Part shown: one piece after another, positions 9,133-19,600 of the stretch
Position numbering within the stretch: the first letter of the stretch is position 1
How the letters are laid out: each line of letters starts with the position of its first letter
Assembly: GCA_006844585.1 (NCBI GenBank)
Contig: SPJM01000347.1
Coordinates: 1 to 61,413 of the forward strand
DNA length: 61,413 nt
Direction: 5' to 3'
DNA from: Methylococcaceae bacterium
GTDB lineage: Bacteria; Pseudomonadota; Gammaproteobacteria; Methylococcales; Methylomonadaceae
Made by a program: the position numbers and the translations under genes
The notes under the pieces: model-generated
What the model was told of the DNA's origin: nothing
Seen by the model: the letters and a program-made list of their open reading frames with translations, nothing else
Database searches by the model: none

Positions 9133-11040
9133 TTAGGTTGCCACCGAACCGCCTGCGTCAAGGTTATCGGCGTTATTGTCGGTGTCGCTGGAATTGTTAG
9201 ACGTTTGATCCGGCGGTGTATTTGGATTGCTCGGTTCAGGCGGATCAATCTTTTTACCGGTCATTAATTGATCGATTTGTTTTTTGTTGATGGTTTCCCA
9301 ATCCATTAACGCTTGAGCCATGTTATGCAGAATTTCCATGTTTTCAGTAAGGATATTTTCAGCGCGTTGGTAATTAACATCGACAATATGGCGGATTTCA
9401 TCATCAATCACTTGCGCCATTTTTTCTGACATGGGTTTGGCTTGTGGTCCCATATAACCGCGGCCTTCGTCTTCGCCGTAATCCATCGGTCCCAACTTAT
9501 CGGACAAACCCCATTTAGTCACCATATTGCGGGCGATTTGGGTGGCTCTTTCAATATCATTGGAAGCGCCGGTGGTGACCTTGTTTTTACCGTAAATAAT
9601 AGCTTCTGCGATGCGGCCGCCGAATAAGCTGGAAATCTGGCTTTCCAATTTATCTTTGCTGGCGCTGTATTGATCCTGTTCGGGCAAGAACATGGTAATG
9701 CCCAATGCATTGCCGCGCGGCATGATGCTGACTTTATAAACCGGATCATGTTCCGGCACAGTACGCCCGACAATGGCGTGACCGGCTTCATGATAGGCGG
9801 TCATTAATAAATCTTCTTTACGCATCACCATGCTGCGTTTTTCGGCGCCCATCAATAGTTTGTCTCTGGCTTTGTCCAGGTCATTCATGGTGACGATGCG
9901 TTGATTATTGCGAGCTGCAAATAATGCGCCTTCATTAAGCAGGTTGGCCAATTCAGCGCCGGAAAAGCCCGGTGTGCCGCGAGCCAGGTCATTCAAGTTA
10001 ACATCATCCGCCAACGGAATTTTACCCGCATGAACGTTAAGAATTTGCTCGCGGCCTTTGATGTCCGGCAAATTAACGGTGACTTGACGGTCAAAACGCC
10101 CCGGTCTTAATAAGGCGTTATCAAGAACGTCAGCGCGGTTGGTGGCGGCGATGACAATAATGCCTTCGTTGCCGCTGAAACCGTCCATTTCCACCAATAA
10201 CTGGTTCAAGGTTTGTTCGCGCTCATCATTGCCGCCGCCCATGCCGCTTCCGCGATGACGGCCGACAGCATCGATTTCATCAATGAAAATAATGCAAGGG
10301 GCGCGTTTTTTGGCTTGTTCAAACATGTCGCGCACCCGCGAGGCGCCGACGCCGACGAACATTTCAACAAAGTCGGAGCCGGAAATGCTGAAAAAGGGCA
10401 CATTGGCTTCTCCGGCGATGGCTCTCGCCAATAAGGTTTTACCGGTTCCCGGAGGCCCGACCATTAATACGCCTCGGGGAATTTTACCGCCGAGAAATTC
10501 GTATTTGCTGGGGTCTTTCAGAAAGTCCACCATTTCAGTGACATCTTCTTTGGCTTCTTCAACGCCGGCTACATCGCTGAAACCGACTTTAACCTGGTTT
10601 TCTTCCATTAACTTGGCGCGGCTTTTGCCGAAGCCCATTTGACCGCCGGGACCGCCGCCGGATTGTTGTCTGCGCATGAAATAAATCCATACCGCAATTA
10701 ACAGCAGCATAGGACCCCAAGACATGAAGAACTGCATAAAGGCGGAAGGTTCTTCCGGTTTAGAGACTTTGATTTTGACGCCGTATTCCAACAGCTCGTC
10801 AATCATATGCGGGTCATCCGGATTGTAAGTGGTAAAGCGTTCGCCGTTGGTGCGTCTGCCTAAGACAACATCGCCGTTAATCAGAACTTCGGAAATCGCG
10901 CCGTTGCGAATGTCTTCAATATAGTCTGAATAAGATACGTTGTAGACAGAATCATAGGTGGGCGCGGAACGATTTATCATCGAAATTACAACCGAGACTA
11001 TTACAAATATTATTAAGAATCGGAGTATAGGAGCTTTCAT
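9133..11040 (-). CDS. ftsH: ATP-dependent zinc metalloprotease FtsH
   Basis: FtsH is a hexameric inner-membrane AAA+ protease that degrades misfolded membrane proteins and regulatory substrates. The 635-residue protein has an N-terminal membrane helix (residues 5-21), a short periplasmic part, a second helix (about 106-121), then the AAA module with Walker A GPPGTGKT near 195 and Walker [10 protein letters not shown]. The zinc site HEAGH is near 418. The last 40 residues are a disordered Pro/Asn/Asp-rich tail. The usual partner rlmE/ftsJ is absent upstream. The promoter should lie in the long gap 11041-11470, but no clear heat-shock (sigma-32) site was recognised. Confidence 0.97.
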   Translation of the reverse strand: MKAPILRFLIIFVIVSVVISMINRSAPTYDSVYNVSYSDYIEDIRNGAISEVLINGDVVLGRRTNGERFTTYNPDDPHMIDELLEYGVKIKVSKPEEPSAFMQFFMSWGPMLLLIAVWIYFMRRQQSGGGPGGQMGFGKSRAKLMEENQVKVGFSDVAGVEEAKEDVTEMVDFLKDPSKYEFLGGKIPRGVLMVGPPGTGKTLLARAIAGEANVPFFSISGSDFVEMFVGVGASRVRDMFEQAKKRAPCIIFIDEIDAVGRHRGSGMGGGNDEREQTLNQLLVEMDGFSGNEGIIVIAATNRADVLDNALLRPGRFDRQVTVNLPDIKGREQILNVHAGKIPLADDVNLNDLARGTPGFSGAELANLLNEGALFAARNNQRIVTMNDLDKARDKLLMGAEKRSMVMRKEDLLMTAYHEAGHAIVGRTVPEHDPVYKVSIMPRGNALGITMFLPEQDQYSASKDKLESQISSLFGGRIAEAIIYGKNKVTTGASNDIERATQIARNMVTKWGLSDKLGPMDYGEDEGRGYMGPQAKPMSEKMAQVIDDEIRHIVDVNYQRAENILTENMEILHNMAQALMDWETINKKQIDQLMTGKKIDPPEPSNPNTPPDQTSNNSSDTDNNADNLDAGGSVAT

Positions 11041-11726
11041 GCTTGAACCTCTCGTCAGCAGTGATTAGTTTCACTCTTTTGGTCTAGTTTAATTACTGAT
11101 TAGTTCAGTAAGATATTGGCGCATTCTAACCTAAATCAAGACAATTATCAGGAAACTTGAGCTAGATTAATAAAACTGCCTTGAAATTATGTTTATGGTT
11201 TTTGAACTGAATGGTCGAAACGCATTTTGAAAAAGAGCATGAAATGCTCATGATTATATTTGCTATTGATTGTATTTTAAATGTTTTTTGAGGGCTAAGT
11301 TTTTTAGCGGCAATGCGCCTTTTTTTTTCAGCGCCGGGAAAATGTTTCAGCTTGAGAAGTCCTTGCTTTGTAGTTTATCAACTATAAATTTATTGTAATC
11401 ACTTAGCGATTATTTAGCTAATTTTTATTTTTTTCGATAGCGGTGCGAAAAAATTAGTCGGAATCTAAGTTGAGGAACGTTCACGAAATAACTTCGACAA
11501 CTGACTTGTCTTTTTATCCGCCTTCAGCGTTGCACAAACAGTTACATAGCCTGCTATGCGCCTGTTTGTGCGCCTTGAATGCGAATAAAAATTCTGCGCC
11601 AGTTGCCGAATTTAATTCTTTCACGTTCCTAATCTCTCTGTTCATTCTGAATTCAAGGGATGACGATGGTACAATAAAGCCCTTTGTGCTCCGTAACAGC
11701 GTAGTAAGTTTGAAATTGGGAGGTTT
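11041..11726. other. 686-bp intergenic region between ftsH and gnnA
   Basis: This divergent gap must hold the ftsH and gnnA promoters. Its first 430 bases are AT-rich and contain a small hairpin (GAGCAT-GAA-ATGCTC near 11237-11251) but no recognisable gene. The 158-bp long-hairpin repeat, copy A, occupies 11473-11630. The last 95 bases lead to gnnA and end in its ribosome site GGGAGG. Open frames inside the repeat are not thought to be genes. Confidence 0.55.
11473..11630 (+). repeat. Long-hairpin repeat family, copy A (158 bp)
   Basis: The element begins AGGAACGT and ends ACGTTCCT. It folds as a single long imperfect hairpin: TTCGACAACTG pairs with CAGTTGCCGAA, TTTTTATCCGC with GCGAATAAAAA, and the apical ACAAACAG with CTGTTTGT, around CATAGC-GCTATG. 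Copy B at 39746-39903 has exactly the same length and layout with different but matching arm sequences; copy C at 36180-36283 is truncated and inverted. Type (MITE, REP-like or structured RNA) is not known to me. Confidence 0.85.
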
Positions 11727-12668
11727 ATGAATCAACTTAGATGTGCAGTGATTGGAACGGGATATTTGGGTAAGTTTCATGCTGAGAAATATGATTCTTT
11801 AGAAAATTGTGATTTAACGGCGGTGGTTGACATTAATCAGGAATCCGCTGAAATTGTAGCCAAAAAGCATGATACAACCGCTTTAACTGATTACCAGTCC
11901 TTATTAGGTCATGTCGATGCGGTCAGCATCGTGGTGCCGACCAGTTTACATTTTAAGGTAGCGAAAGACTTCCTGGAAGCCGGGGCGCATGTTTTGCTGG
12001 AAAAGCCGATTACGGTCACCGTTGAAGAAGCGGATGAATTAATCGCAGTCGCTAAAGAAAACAACGTTATTTTACAAGTCGGTCATTTAGAGCGTTTTAA
12101 TCCAGCTATCATGGGCTTGGGAAAAATGAAAGATAAACCTTTGTTTATCGAGTCCCATCGCTTGGCGCCGTTTAATCCGCGAGCAACAGATGTCAGCGTA
12201 GTGCTGGATTTAATGATCCACGATATCGATATTATTTTGGCTTTGGTCGAATCCGAAGTAGAACGCATCGACGCCAGCGGTACCGCCGTTCTCACTCAGG
12301 ACGTTGATATAGCCAACGCCCGTCTGACGTTTAAAAACGGTTGCGTAGCGAATGTAACGGCCAGCCGCATCAGCATGAAAATGGAAAGAAAAATGCGCAT
12401 GTTCAGGCCCTGTTCTTATATCTCGGTGGATTTTCAAAACCGCGTGTTGACTAAACATAAAACCGGGGAAAAGGAAATGTTTCCGGGGATTCCTGAAATT
12501 GAAACCGAAGAGTCGGTATTTGATAACGGCGATGCTTTATTAACTGAAATTCAACATTTTACCGCCTGCATCGAAAGCGGCGAACAACCTTTGGTGAGCG
12601 GTGAAGCCGGCAAAGCAGCTTTGCAAACCGCGATAGAAATCTCCAAACTGTTAACACAAAAAGGCTAA
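11727..12668 (+). CDS. gnnA: UDP-GlcNAc 3-dehydrogenase GnnA (Gfo/Idh/MocA family)
   Basis: GnnA is predicted to oxidise the 3-hydroxyl of UDP-GlcNAc with NAD+, giving the 3-keto sugar that GnnB then aminates; the product feeds lipid A synthesis. The 313 residues have the Rossmann loop GTGYLGKFH (10-18), the Gfo/Idh EKP motif (92-94) and the C-terminal-domain HDID motif (165-168). GGGAGG lies a few bases before the ATG. The specific function is inferred from context: the aminotransferase follows four bases later and lpxB after that, an arrangement known for gnnA/gnnB near lpx genes in Acidithiobacillus and some methanotrophs. Without that context it would only be a generic Gfo/Idh/MocA oxidoreductase. 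Confidence 0.85.
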   Translation: MNQLRCAVIGTGYLGKFHAEKYDSLENCDLTAVVDINQESAEIVAKKHDTTALTDYQSLLGHVDAVSIVVPTSLHFKVAKDFLEAGAHVLLEKPITVTVEEADELIAVAKENNVILQVGHLERFNPAIMGLGKMKDKPLFIESHRLAPFNPRATDVSVVLDLMIHDIDIILALVESEVERIDASGTAVLTQDVDIANARLTFKNGCVANVTASRISMKMERKMRMFRPCSYISVDFQNRVLTKHKTGEKEMFPGIPEIETEESVFDNGDALLTEIQHFTACIESGEQPLVSGEAGKAALQTAIEISKLLTQKG

Positions 12669-12672
12669 CGAT

Positions 12673-13767
12673 ATGATACCTATGGTCAACCTGAAGGCCC
12701 AATATGCTGAAATTAAAGATGAAGTAGAACAGGGGCTGGCTGAAACCATCGCCAATTGTTCTTTTATATTAGGTCCGAATGTGCAAGCCTTTGAACAGGA
12801 ATCGGCGGAATATCTTGGCGTTCGCCATGCGGTGGGCTGCGCTTCCGGCACCGATGCATTGCATTTGGCCTTGTTGGCCGCCGGTATTGGCGAGGGCGAC
12901 GAGGTCATTACGTCGGCCTTTACCTTTATCGCCACTGCGGAAGCGATTAAATATGTCGGCGCCAAACCGGTTTTTGTTGATATTGATCCTAAAACGTTCA
13001 ATATTACCGCTGAAAGCATTGAAGCAGCCATTAATGACAATACCAAAGCGGTGATGCCGGTGCATTTATTCGGCCAACCGGTCGATATTCCGCAGATCAA
13101 AGCCTTGTGCGAACAGTATGGTTTAAAACTTATCGAAGATTGCGCGCAATCATTCGGCGCCCGCGTTAATGGCGGACAAACCGGTTCCTTCGGAGATGCG
13201 GCCGGATACAGTTTTTTTCCCAGTAAAAATCTAGGCGCTTTCGGCGATGGCGGCTTGGTTGTCACCCAATCCGATGAAACGGCGACAATGCTTAGAAAAT
13301 TGCGCAATCATGGTTCTGATGTACGTTATTATCATGATGTGATTGGTTATAACAGTCGTTTGGATGATATGCAGGCGGTAGTTTTAAGAACCAAGTTAAA
13401 ACGCATTGATCAATATAATCAGGCCAGACGCCATGCCGCGCACCTATATTCCGAATTGTTGGCGGATCTGCCGTTAGCAACGCCGTATGAAGATAATATC
13501 GGCGAGCATGTTTATCATCAATATACTTTATTGTGCGAACGTCGCGACGAGGTTATCAAGGCCTTGCAAGATAAGAAGATGGCTTGCGCCGTCTATTACC
13601 CGGTGCCGCTGCATCAACAAGACGTGTTTAAGGATGCTTGTAAGGGGTTGAGTTTGCCGAATACTGAGAGGGTAGCGTCACAGTGCATGTCTTTACCGAT
13701 TTGTTCATCCATTAGCGATGAGTCAATTAAGCAAATCACCGAGGTGATCGGCGGCGTGTTAAGTTAA
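12673..13767 (+). CDS. gnnB: UDP-3-keto-GlcNAc aminotransferase GnnB (DegT/DnrJ/EryC1/StrS family)
   Basis: GnnB is predicted to transfer an amino group, from glutamate in characterised members, to UDP-3-keto-GlcNAc. The product is UDP-2-acetamido-3-amino-2,3-dideoxyglucose (UDP-GlcNAc3N), which gives lipid A amide-linked acyl chains at position 3. The 364 residues have the family features: ASGTDALHLAL phosphate-binding segment near 57-67, IEDCAQSFGA (154-163), and the PLP lysine K185 in SKNLGAFGDGG. It starts four bases after gnnA and is followed by lpxB, so the three probably form one transcript. The matching LpxA, which should prefer the amino sugar, is not in the window. Confidence 0.87.
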   Translation: MIPMVNLKAQYAEIKDEVEQGLAETIANCSFILGPNVQAFEQESAEYLGVRHAVGCASGTDALHLALLAAGIGEGDEVITSAFTFIATAEAIKYVGAKPVFVDIDPKTFNITAESIEAAINDNTKAVMPVHLFGQPVDIPQIKALCEQYGLKLIEDCAQSFGARVNGGQTGSFGDAAGYSFFPSKNLGAFGDGGLVVTQSDETATMLRKLRNHGSDVRYYHDVIGYNSRLDDMQAVVLRTKLKRIDQYNQARRHAAHLYSELLADLPLATPYEDNIGEHVYHQYTLLCERRDEVIKALQDKKMACAVYYPVPLHQQDVFKDACKGLSLPNTERVASQCMSLPICSSISDESIKQITEVIGGVLS

Positions 13768-13783
13768 TGTCGGATTGGATTCA

Positions 13784-14935
13784 ATGATTCGCGACAAGGC
13801 TTATACTGTTATGTTCAGCGCCGGAGAAGCGTCCGGCGATCAACATGCGGCGAATATGTTTTTGGAATTAAAAAAACAAACTCCGAATGTGGCGGCTATC
13901 GGCATGGGCGGAGCGAAAATGCGCCAAGCCGGTGTCGATACCCGGATAGACTCTTCAGCGATTGCGGTGATTGGGTTAATCGAGGTATTGAAACATTATT
14001 CCGAAATTAAAGCGGCCTTAAAAGGCATGAAGCAAATAATATGCTCGGATAAGCCGGATTTGCTGATTTGCGTTGATTATAAGGAGTTCAACCTGAAGTT
14101 GGCGCAATATGCTAAAAAGCAGGGCGTTAAGGTATTGTTTTATGTCAGTCCGCAAGTTTGGGCGTGGCGGCCGGGAAGGGTGAAGACATACGGCAAAGCC
14201 ATCGATATGATGGCGGTGATTTTTCCATTTGAAACGGCTTATTATGACGCTGAAAATGTGCCGGTGGCTTATGTCGGGCACCCATCTGTAGACAAGGTTC
14301 ACCCTAAACATAGCAAGGCGGACGCATTAAAATTGTTTCAATTGGATGCTGCTCGGCCTGTAGTCGGTTTGTTGCCAGGCAGTCGTTATAATGAAATTAA
14401 ACGCTTGCTGCCGGTGATGCTGGAAGCTGCGGAGAAATTAGCGGTCACACACCCTGAACTGCAGTATATATTGCCGCAGGCCGATTCGATAGCAGATGAA
14501 AACATAGCGCCGTTTCTGGCGGAAACTGCTTTGCCAATTAAAATTATTAAGCATCAACCTTATGATGTTATTCAATGCTGTGATGCGGTCATGACAGCTT
14601 CCGGCACCGCATCCTTGGAAGTTGCTTTATTGCAGATTCCGATGGTGATTGTTTATAAATTATCCTGGCTGACTTATTTGCTGGGCCGTTTATTGGTCAA
14701 AATTCCCTTTATCGGCTTACCGAATATTATTGCAGAAAAAGGCATTGTTAAAGAATTGATACAACATGATGTTAATGCCGGGGCGTTAGCGGCTGAAATA
14801 GATAAGTTGTTGTTTGATGCGCCATATCGTCAAACTATGTTGCAGGCGTTGGGCCGCGTTAAGCAAAAACTCGGACCCAGCGGCGGATCGAAAAACATGG
14901 CTGATTTGGCGGTAAAATTATTGCTGAAATCGTGA
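13784..14935 (+). CDS. lpxB: Lipid-A-disaccharide synthase
   Basis: LpxB is a peripheral inner-membrane glycosyltransferase (family GT19). It joins UDP-2,3-diacyl-glucosamine to lipid X and makes the disaccharide core of lipid A. The N-terminal SAGEASGDQHAA signature is intact, as are the YVSPQVWAWRPGR block and the C-terminal GSRYNEIKRLLP and ASGTASLEVAL nucleotide-binding segments. The length (383 residues from the ATG at 13784) is normal. A TTG nine bases earlier is a less likely start. Position after gnnAB suggests this LpxB handles 2,3-diamino-sugar substrates. Confidence 0.96.
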   Translation: MIRDKAYTVMFSAGEASGDQHAANMFLELKKQTPNVAAIGMGGAKMRQAGVDTRIDSSAIAVIGLIEVLKHYSEIKAALKGMKQIICSDKPDLLICVDYKEFNLKLAQYAKKQGVKVLFYVSPQVWAWRPGRVKTYGKAIDMMAVIFPFETAYYDAENVPVAYVGHPSVDKVHPKHSKADALKLFQLDAARPVVGLLPGSRYNEIKRLLPVMLEAAEKLAVTHPELQYILPQADSIADENIAPFLAETALPIKIIKHQPYDVIQCCDAVMTASGTASLEVALLQIPMVIVYKLSWLTYLLGRLLVKIPFIGLPNIIAEKGIVKELIQHDVNAGALAAEIDKLLFDAPYRQTMLQALGRVKQKLGPSGGSKNMADLAVKLLLKS

Positions 14936-14968
14936 AAATCCGTGACGCAGAGTGCGCACTGCGCGCCT

Positions 14969-15601
14969 TTAGGTGTGGCTAAATTGCGGATATTGAGCAA
15001 CTAACCTGAGATAATCGTTATAATCATCTACATCCCACTGTCTCGGCAGTTCATAATACTTCAAATCCAGTTGTTTGATTTCAGTTACAGTGCGCGAAAA
15101 AACCGTGTCCGTACTCCAAGGGATGTTATCAAATAATTGCGGAAAATGGGTGTTAGCGCCGATTAGGCAATAGCCGCCGTCTTCGACAGGCGCTATGCAG
15201 CAGTCATTGCTGTTTTGTAGAGCCTTAATAGCTTGCTCAATTAAAGGCTTGGATAAACCCGGGCAGTCAGTTCCAATTAACACCGCTTGTCGGTAGTCTT
15301 TCAAGCCGGTTTGCATGGCATGGCTCATGCGCGCCCCCAAATCGCCTTCGCACTGCTGTTTTAAGGTAATCGCATAGCGACTTTCAATTTCCTGAAAAAA
15401 ATGATGATCGGTATTCGGCGCGCACCATAGTTCTATTTCGTAGTGAGCGGAATTGCTGATTTCTTGCAGCGTGCGTAAGGACAGTTGCTGATGAAGTCGG
15501 GCGGCCTGTTCGGCGCTCAATTGCGGCTGAGTGCGGGTTTTAACCTCACCGGCTATCGGCGCTTTGCAAAAAACCTGAACAACGGATGATGGGCGCGACA
15601 T
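14969..15601 (-). CDS. DUF2064/TIGR04282 glycosyltransferase, arsenosugar-associated
   Basis: This family of small GT-A-like glycosyltransferases is found beside ArsS and is thought to act in arsenosugar synthesis. The 210 residues (ATG at 15601) include the N-terminal FCKAPIAGEVKTR segment, the nucleotide-sugar-binding LIGTDCPGLS motif and VEDGGYCLIGAN, all characteristic of DUF2064. It begins five bases after the arsS stop, so the two are cotranscribed on the minus strand. An upstream in-frame start at 15634 would overlap arsS. The sugar donor and acceptor are not established by the sequence. Confidence 0.82.
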   Translation of the reverse strand: MSRPSSVVQVFCKAPIAGEVKTRTQPQLSAEQAARLHQQLSLRTLQEISNSAHYEIELWCAPNTDHHFFQEIESRYAITLKQQCEGDLGARMSHAMQTGLKDYRQAVLIGTDCPGLSKPLIEQAIKALQNSNDCCIAPVEDGGYCLIGANTHFPQLFDNIPWSTDTVFSRTVTEIKQLDLKYYELPRQWDVDDYNDYLRLVAQYPQFSHT

Positions 15602-15606
15602 AAGAT

Positions 15607-16566
15607 TTATTTTTCGGTCATCGCGCCGCCGCAACTACTGCCTTGACCCGCTGTGCAGCCATAGCAATGTTGCAAGGTTTTGATGCTTTGATGGTTGGCT
15701 ATGTCATCAGCTTGAGTAATATGGGTTTTTCGACCGGATAAGGGCAAATCCAGCATCTGATTGAAGTCGCAATCATAAAGATAGCCTTGCCAATCCACGC
15801 TTAACGTATTTTTACACATGACGCTTTCTAAATTGGCGGTTTGATGGTTTGTTTTCAGTAGTTGCAGGTAATCGTCAAATTCCCCACGGCTGATTAATTG
15901 ACTGCCGAATCGTTTAATCGGTAGATTGGTCAAGGCTAATAATTGATTGAAAACAATGCCGTAATGGTCGTACAGATAGGCTTTGTAAGATTTTTCCAGT
16001 TCCGATTGCTCGGGTGGTAGCGATGGGCCTTGCGGATTAAACACCAAATGCAGCATCAGCGGCGAGTCGGTGTGACCGTAACCTAGGGCGTTTAATTGCT
16101 GTAAAGCCTTAATGCTGGCCTCAAAAACGCCTTTGCCGCGTTGTTTATCAACATTATCTTCCAGATAACAAGGCAGTGAGGCGACAATTTCTACTTGCTG
16201 AGCGGCCAGAAATTCCCCCAAGTCATGATATTCCGGTTCTTGCAAGATGACTAAATTACAACGGTCGATTATTTTTAAAGGTAATTGACTGGCTTGTTTG
16301 ATAAGATAGCGGAAGTTTGGATTCATTTCCGGCGCTCCGCCGGTCAGGTCCAAAGTATGGATTTGAGAGTTTTGGTTTAGAAAGTTCAAAACCTGATCAA
16401 TATTGCTTCGTTCCATCAATTCGCTACGCTTAGGCCCTGCATTGACATGGCAGTGAGTACAGCTAAGGTTACATAAATAACCAAGGTTGACTTGTAAAAT
16501 TTCCGTAGAACCCCTTTCAATAGTTGGGAAATCGGAAGGCTGAAGATAGGGTAAGCAGTCAATCAT
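15607..16566 (-). CDS. arsS: Arsenosugar biosynthesis radical SAM protein ArsS
   Basis: ArsS enzymes use a radical SAM mechanism to attach a 5'-deoxyadenosyl group to a methylated arsenical, an early step towards arsenosugars. The 319 residues carry the cluster motif CNLSCTHC (C32, C36, C39), the TGGAPEMNP segment, and the family-specific Cys-rich C-terminus CYGCTAGQGSSCGG. Some relatives have selenocysteine near this position; here the codons are ordinary cysteine and the reading frame has no internal TGA. It is the first gene of a two-gene operon with the DUF2064 glycosyltransferase. No arsM methyltransferase or ars resistance gene is adjacent. Confidence 0.87.
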   Translation of the reverse strand: MIDCLPYLQPSDFPTIERGSTEILQVNLGYLCNLSCTHCHVNAGPKRSELMERSNIDQVLNFLNQNSQIHTLDLTGGAPEMNPNFRYLIKQASQLPLKIIDRCNLVILQEPEYHDLGEFLAAQQVEIVASLPCYLEDNVDKQRGKGVFEASIKALQQLNALGYGHTDSPLMLHLVFNPQGPSLPPEQSELEKSYKAYLYDHYGIVFNQLLALTNLPIKRFGSQLISRGEFDDYLQLLKTNHQTANLESVMCKNTLSVDWQGYLYDCDFNQMLDLPLSGRKTHITQADDIANHQSIKTLQHCYGCTAGQGSSCGGAMTEK

Positions 16567-16650
16567 GTTTTAATGTGCGTAGCGCTGTCATTAAGTTAAG
16601 TTTAACTATATTACCTTAAATTAAGCGCTAACAAAATTACCTTGCCAATC

Positions 16651-19600
16651 GTGAATACTCAACATCCGGCAGTCTCATTTATAATCAGCAATATTATTGT
16701 TGCGCTAGTCTATTTTGTATCCGGCTATTTAGGAAACCTATTGTCGATTCCGCCTATGAACGCCAGCCCGGTATGGCCGGCGGCAGGCGCCGCTTTAGCT
16801 ATGGCTATGGTTTGCAGTCATCGAATTTTGCCTGGTCTGTTTGTGGGCGCGATGGCGATCAAAATCCTGGTCTTTTGGGATTTCTCCAGTCCGGATTCCT
16901 TGACGCCATCATTGATCACCAGCGTTGTTAGTTCAATCGGCACATGTGCGCAAGCTGCGGTAGGCGCTTATTTAATTCATCGGCTGTTAAAGACTGATAA
17001 CCCTTTAATCCAAGACCGAAAAATTTTTCAATTCTTTATACTGGCTATGCTCAGTTGCGTGATTGGCCCGACCGTCGGCGTGGCGGCTGTTTTTTTGCAA
17101 GGGTTCATCACTGTTGAAGATTTACTAATCAGTTGGAGCACCTGGTGGATAGGCGACGCCATCGGCGTGTTTGTGTTTACCCCATTGGTATTGACCTTTA
17201 TCGGCAAGCCCAAATCCAGTTGGCATGAAAGAAAAAAGTTATTGGCGATCCCGCTGAGCATCACATTAGTATTGGTATTGAGCGTATTTCAATATTATAA
17301 AAACCAGGAAGAAAAACGCATTCATGCTATTTTTGATCGTCAGGTCAATACGCTGCATCATTATATTGATAAAGAAATTAAACATCGCATCCGTTTAATT
17401 GAAATACTTAAGGCTTTATTTGATAGCCCTGTAAGCATTAGCGCCAAGGATTTTGAAGCCATAACTTTACCGATAGTCAATACCCATCGCAGTATGCGGG
17501 CAATGGCTTGGATCTCATACATTAGCGACCGAGAAAGGCTGGAATATGAGCGCAAATTCGGTATTGATTTTCAAATTACCGAACGTGATAAGGATCATCG
17601 ATTAATACCTTCCGCGCAACGTAAAGAATATTTTCCGATTAGCTATATCGAGCCGTTGGCGGAGAACCGCCGGGCCTTGGGCTTTGATATTTCCACTAAT
17701 GACCCGGTTGATTTCAAAGCCTTAAAAAAAGCGCAAACTACCGGATTGATCACCATTACCGAACCGTTTCAATTGATCCAGGACTTGGAAGAGGTTACGG
17801 GCGTGGTTATGTATGCGCCGATTTATCAGAACAAATCGGCGGAAATAATAGACAGTCAGGATTTAAAAGGATTGGTGGCGGTAGTCTTTAGGATGTCGGA
17901 TGAAATGAAAGAAGCCTTCTCTCAACTTTCCGATATTCAATTGTGGGTGAAAATTAAAGATCAACAGAAAATCTTATACAGCAACATCCCTGATAAAATT
18001 TCTACAGAACTCAATTTATGGGACTTGAATCAACAGTTGCCTATCAATGTGGCTGACCGGCAATGGCTGTTAACTTATCGACCCTCTGAAGATTTTATAC
18101 ATGCTCAAGTGACCTGGAATAATTGGTGGTCTTTGTTGATAGGCTTTATTATTGCCGGCTGTACCGGGTTTGCTTTAATGCTGCTTAGCGGTAGAACATT
18201 ACGCACTGAAGATCTGGTCAGAAGACGAACTCAAGCATTAGCGCAAAGTGAAAGACATTTTCGTGAATTGGTGCAAGCGCAAACAGCCATTTTTTGGCGC
18301 GCCGACCCGGTGACGGCGCAATTCACCTTCGTCAGTGATGAGGCGGAAAGAGTTTTAGGTTATCCGGTCTCCGAATGGCTAGAGGAAAACTTCTGGATCA
18401 AGCATATGCACAGGGATGATAAAGAATGGGCGCCTGAATTTTGCCAAGCCCAAAGCGCAGAACATCGATCTCATCAATTTGAATATCGGATGATTTGCAG
18501 TAAAGGCAAGGTCATTTGGTTGAGAGATGTCGTTAATGTCGTTATGGAAAATGGTAAGGTTAAAGAGCTTATCGGCGCCATGATCGATATTACCGAACAA
18601 AAAAGAACCGAAAGTGAAATTTATCAGTTGGCCTTTTATGATTCTTTAACCGGCTTAGCCAATCGTCGTTTATTGTTATCTCAATTGAATAGTGAACTTT
18701 CCCGGGCAAGACGAAAAGGTTTATTCGGTGCGATTATCTTTCTTGATTTGGATCGATTCAAAATTTTAAATGATTCGATGGGGCATCATATCGGCGATGA
18801 GCTGTTAATCCAAGTGGCCGGACGCATTAATCAGGGGATTAGGGAAGATGATCTGGCTGCCCGGCTGGGCGGCGATGAATTTGTCATATTGATTCGGGCT
18901 TTTGCGGATAATTTGCAGCAGACCACCGAAGGCGTATCAATCATTGCGGAAAAAATCAGAAAGAGCATGGAACAACCTTATTTTATCAGCGATTATGAAC
19001 ATCATTGTTCAACCAGTATCGGCATCACCTTATTTCCGGAACAAGGTTTGAGCGGCGAAAAATTATTTCAACAAGCAGATAAAGCGATGTATCGCTCTAA
19101 AGAACAAGGCCGCAACACCATCAGTTTTTTTCATCCCAGCCTGCAAAAAGCCGCCGATGCGAGATTATTTCTGGAAAAAGAAATACGCCTGGCGCTGAAA
19201 AATGAAGATTTTATCTTGTACTACCAACCTCAAGTCGAGGTGGGCGGAGGCGTGAGAAGTTGTGAGGCATTAATACGTTGGCGACATTCGGAAAAGGGTT
19301 TAATTTCACCGGCCGATTTTATTCCCGTTGCGGAAGAAAGCGGGTTGATAATTCCTTTGGGTTTGTGGGTGTTTAATGAGGCTTGTCAGCAGATGCGGCA
19401 GTGGTTGGATCAGGGCGTTAAGATTGATCACATTGCCGTTAATGTCAGTTCCAGGCAATTCAGGCAAGGGGATTTTGTTGATCAATTAATACAAGTGATC
19501 GAAAGCCATCAAATTTCAGCGCAACATATTTTTATTGAATTAACCGAAGGCGTTGTGATTGATGATTTTACCGACACGATCGAAAAAATGCGTGAATTAA

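Noticed and set aside
11470-11780. Open frames on both strands across repeat copy A
   Set aside because: They run along the arms of the long hairpin, have no ribosome site and arise from the repeat's composition, so they are not listed as genes.
14951-14960. AGTGCGCACT palindrome between lpxB and the glycosyltransferase gene as a terminator
   Set aside because: It is a bare 10-bp palindrome without loop or U-run; too weak to call.
15607-15660. Possible selenocysteine in ArsS
   Set aside because: Some relatives are selenoproteins, but the C-terminal GSSCGG is encoded with ordinary Cys codons and no in-frame TGA interrupts the gene.
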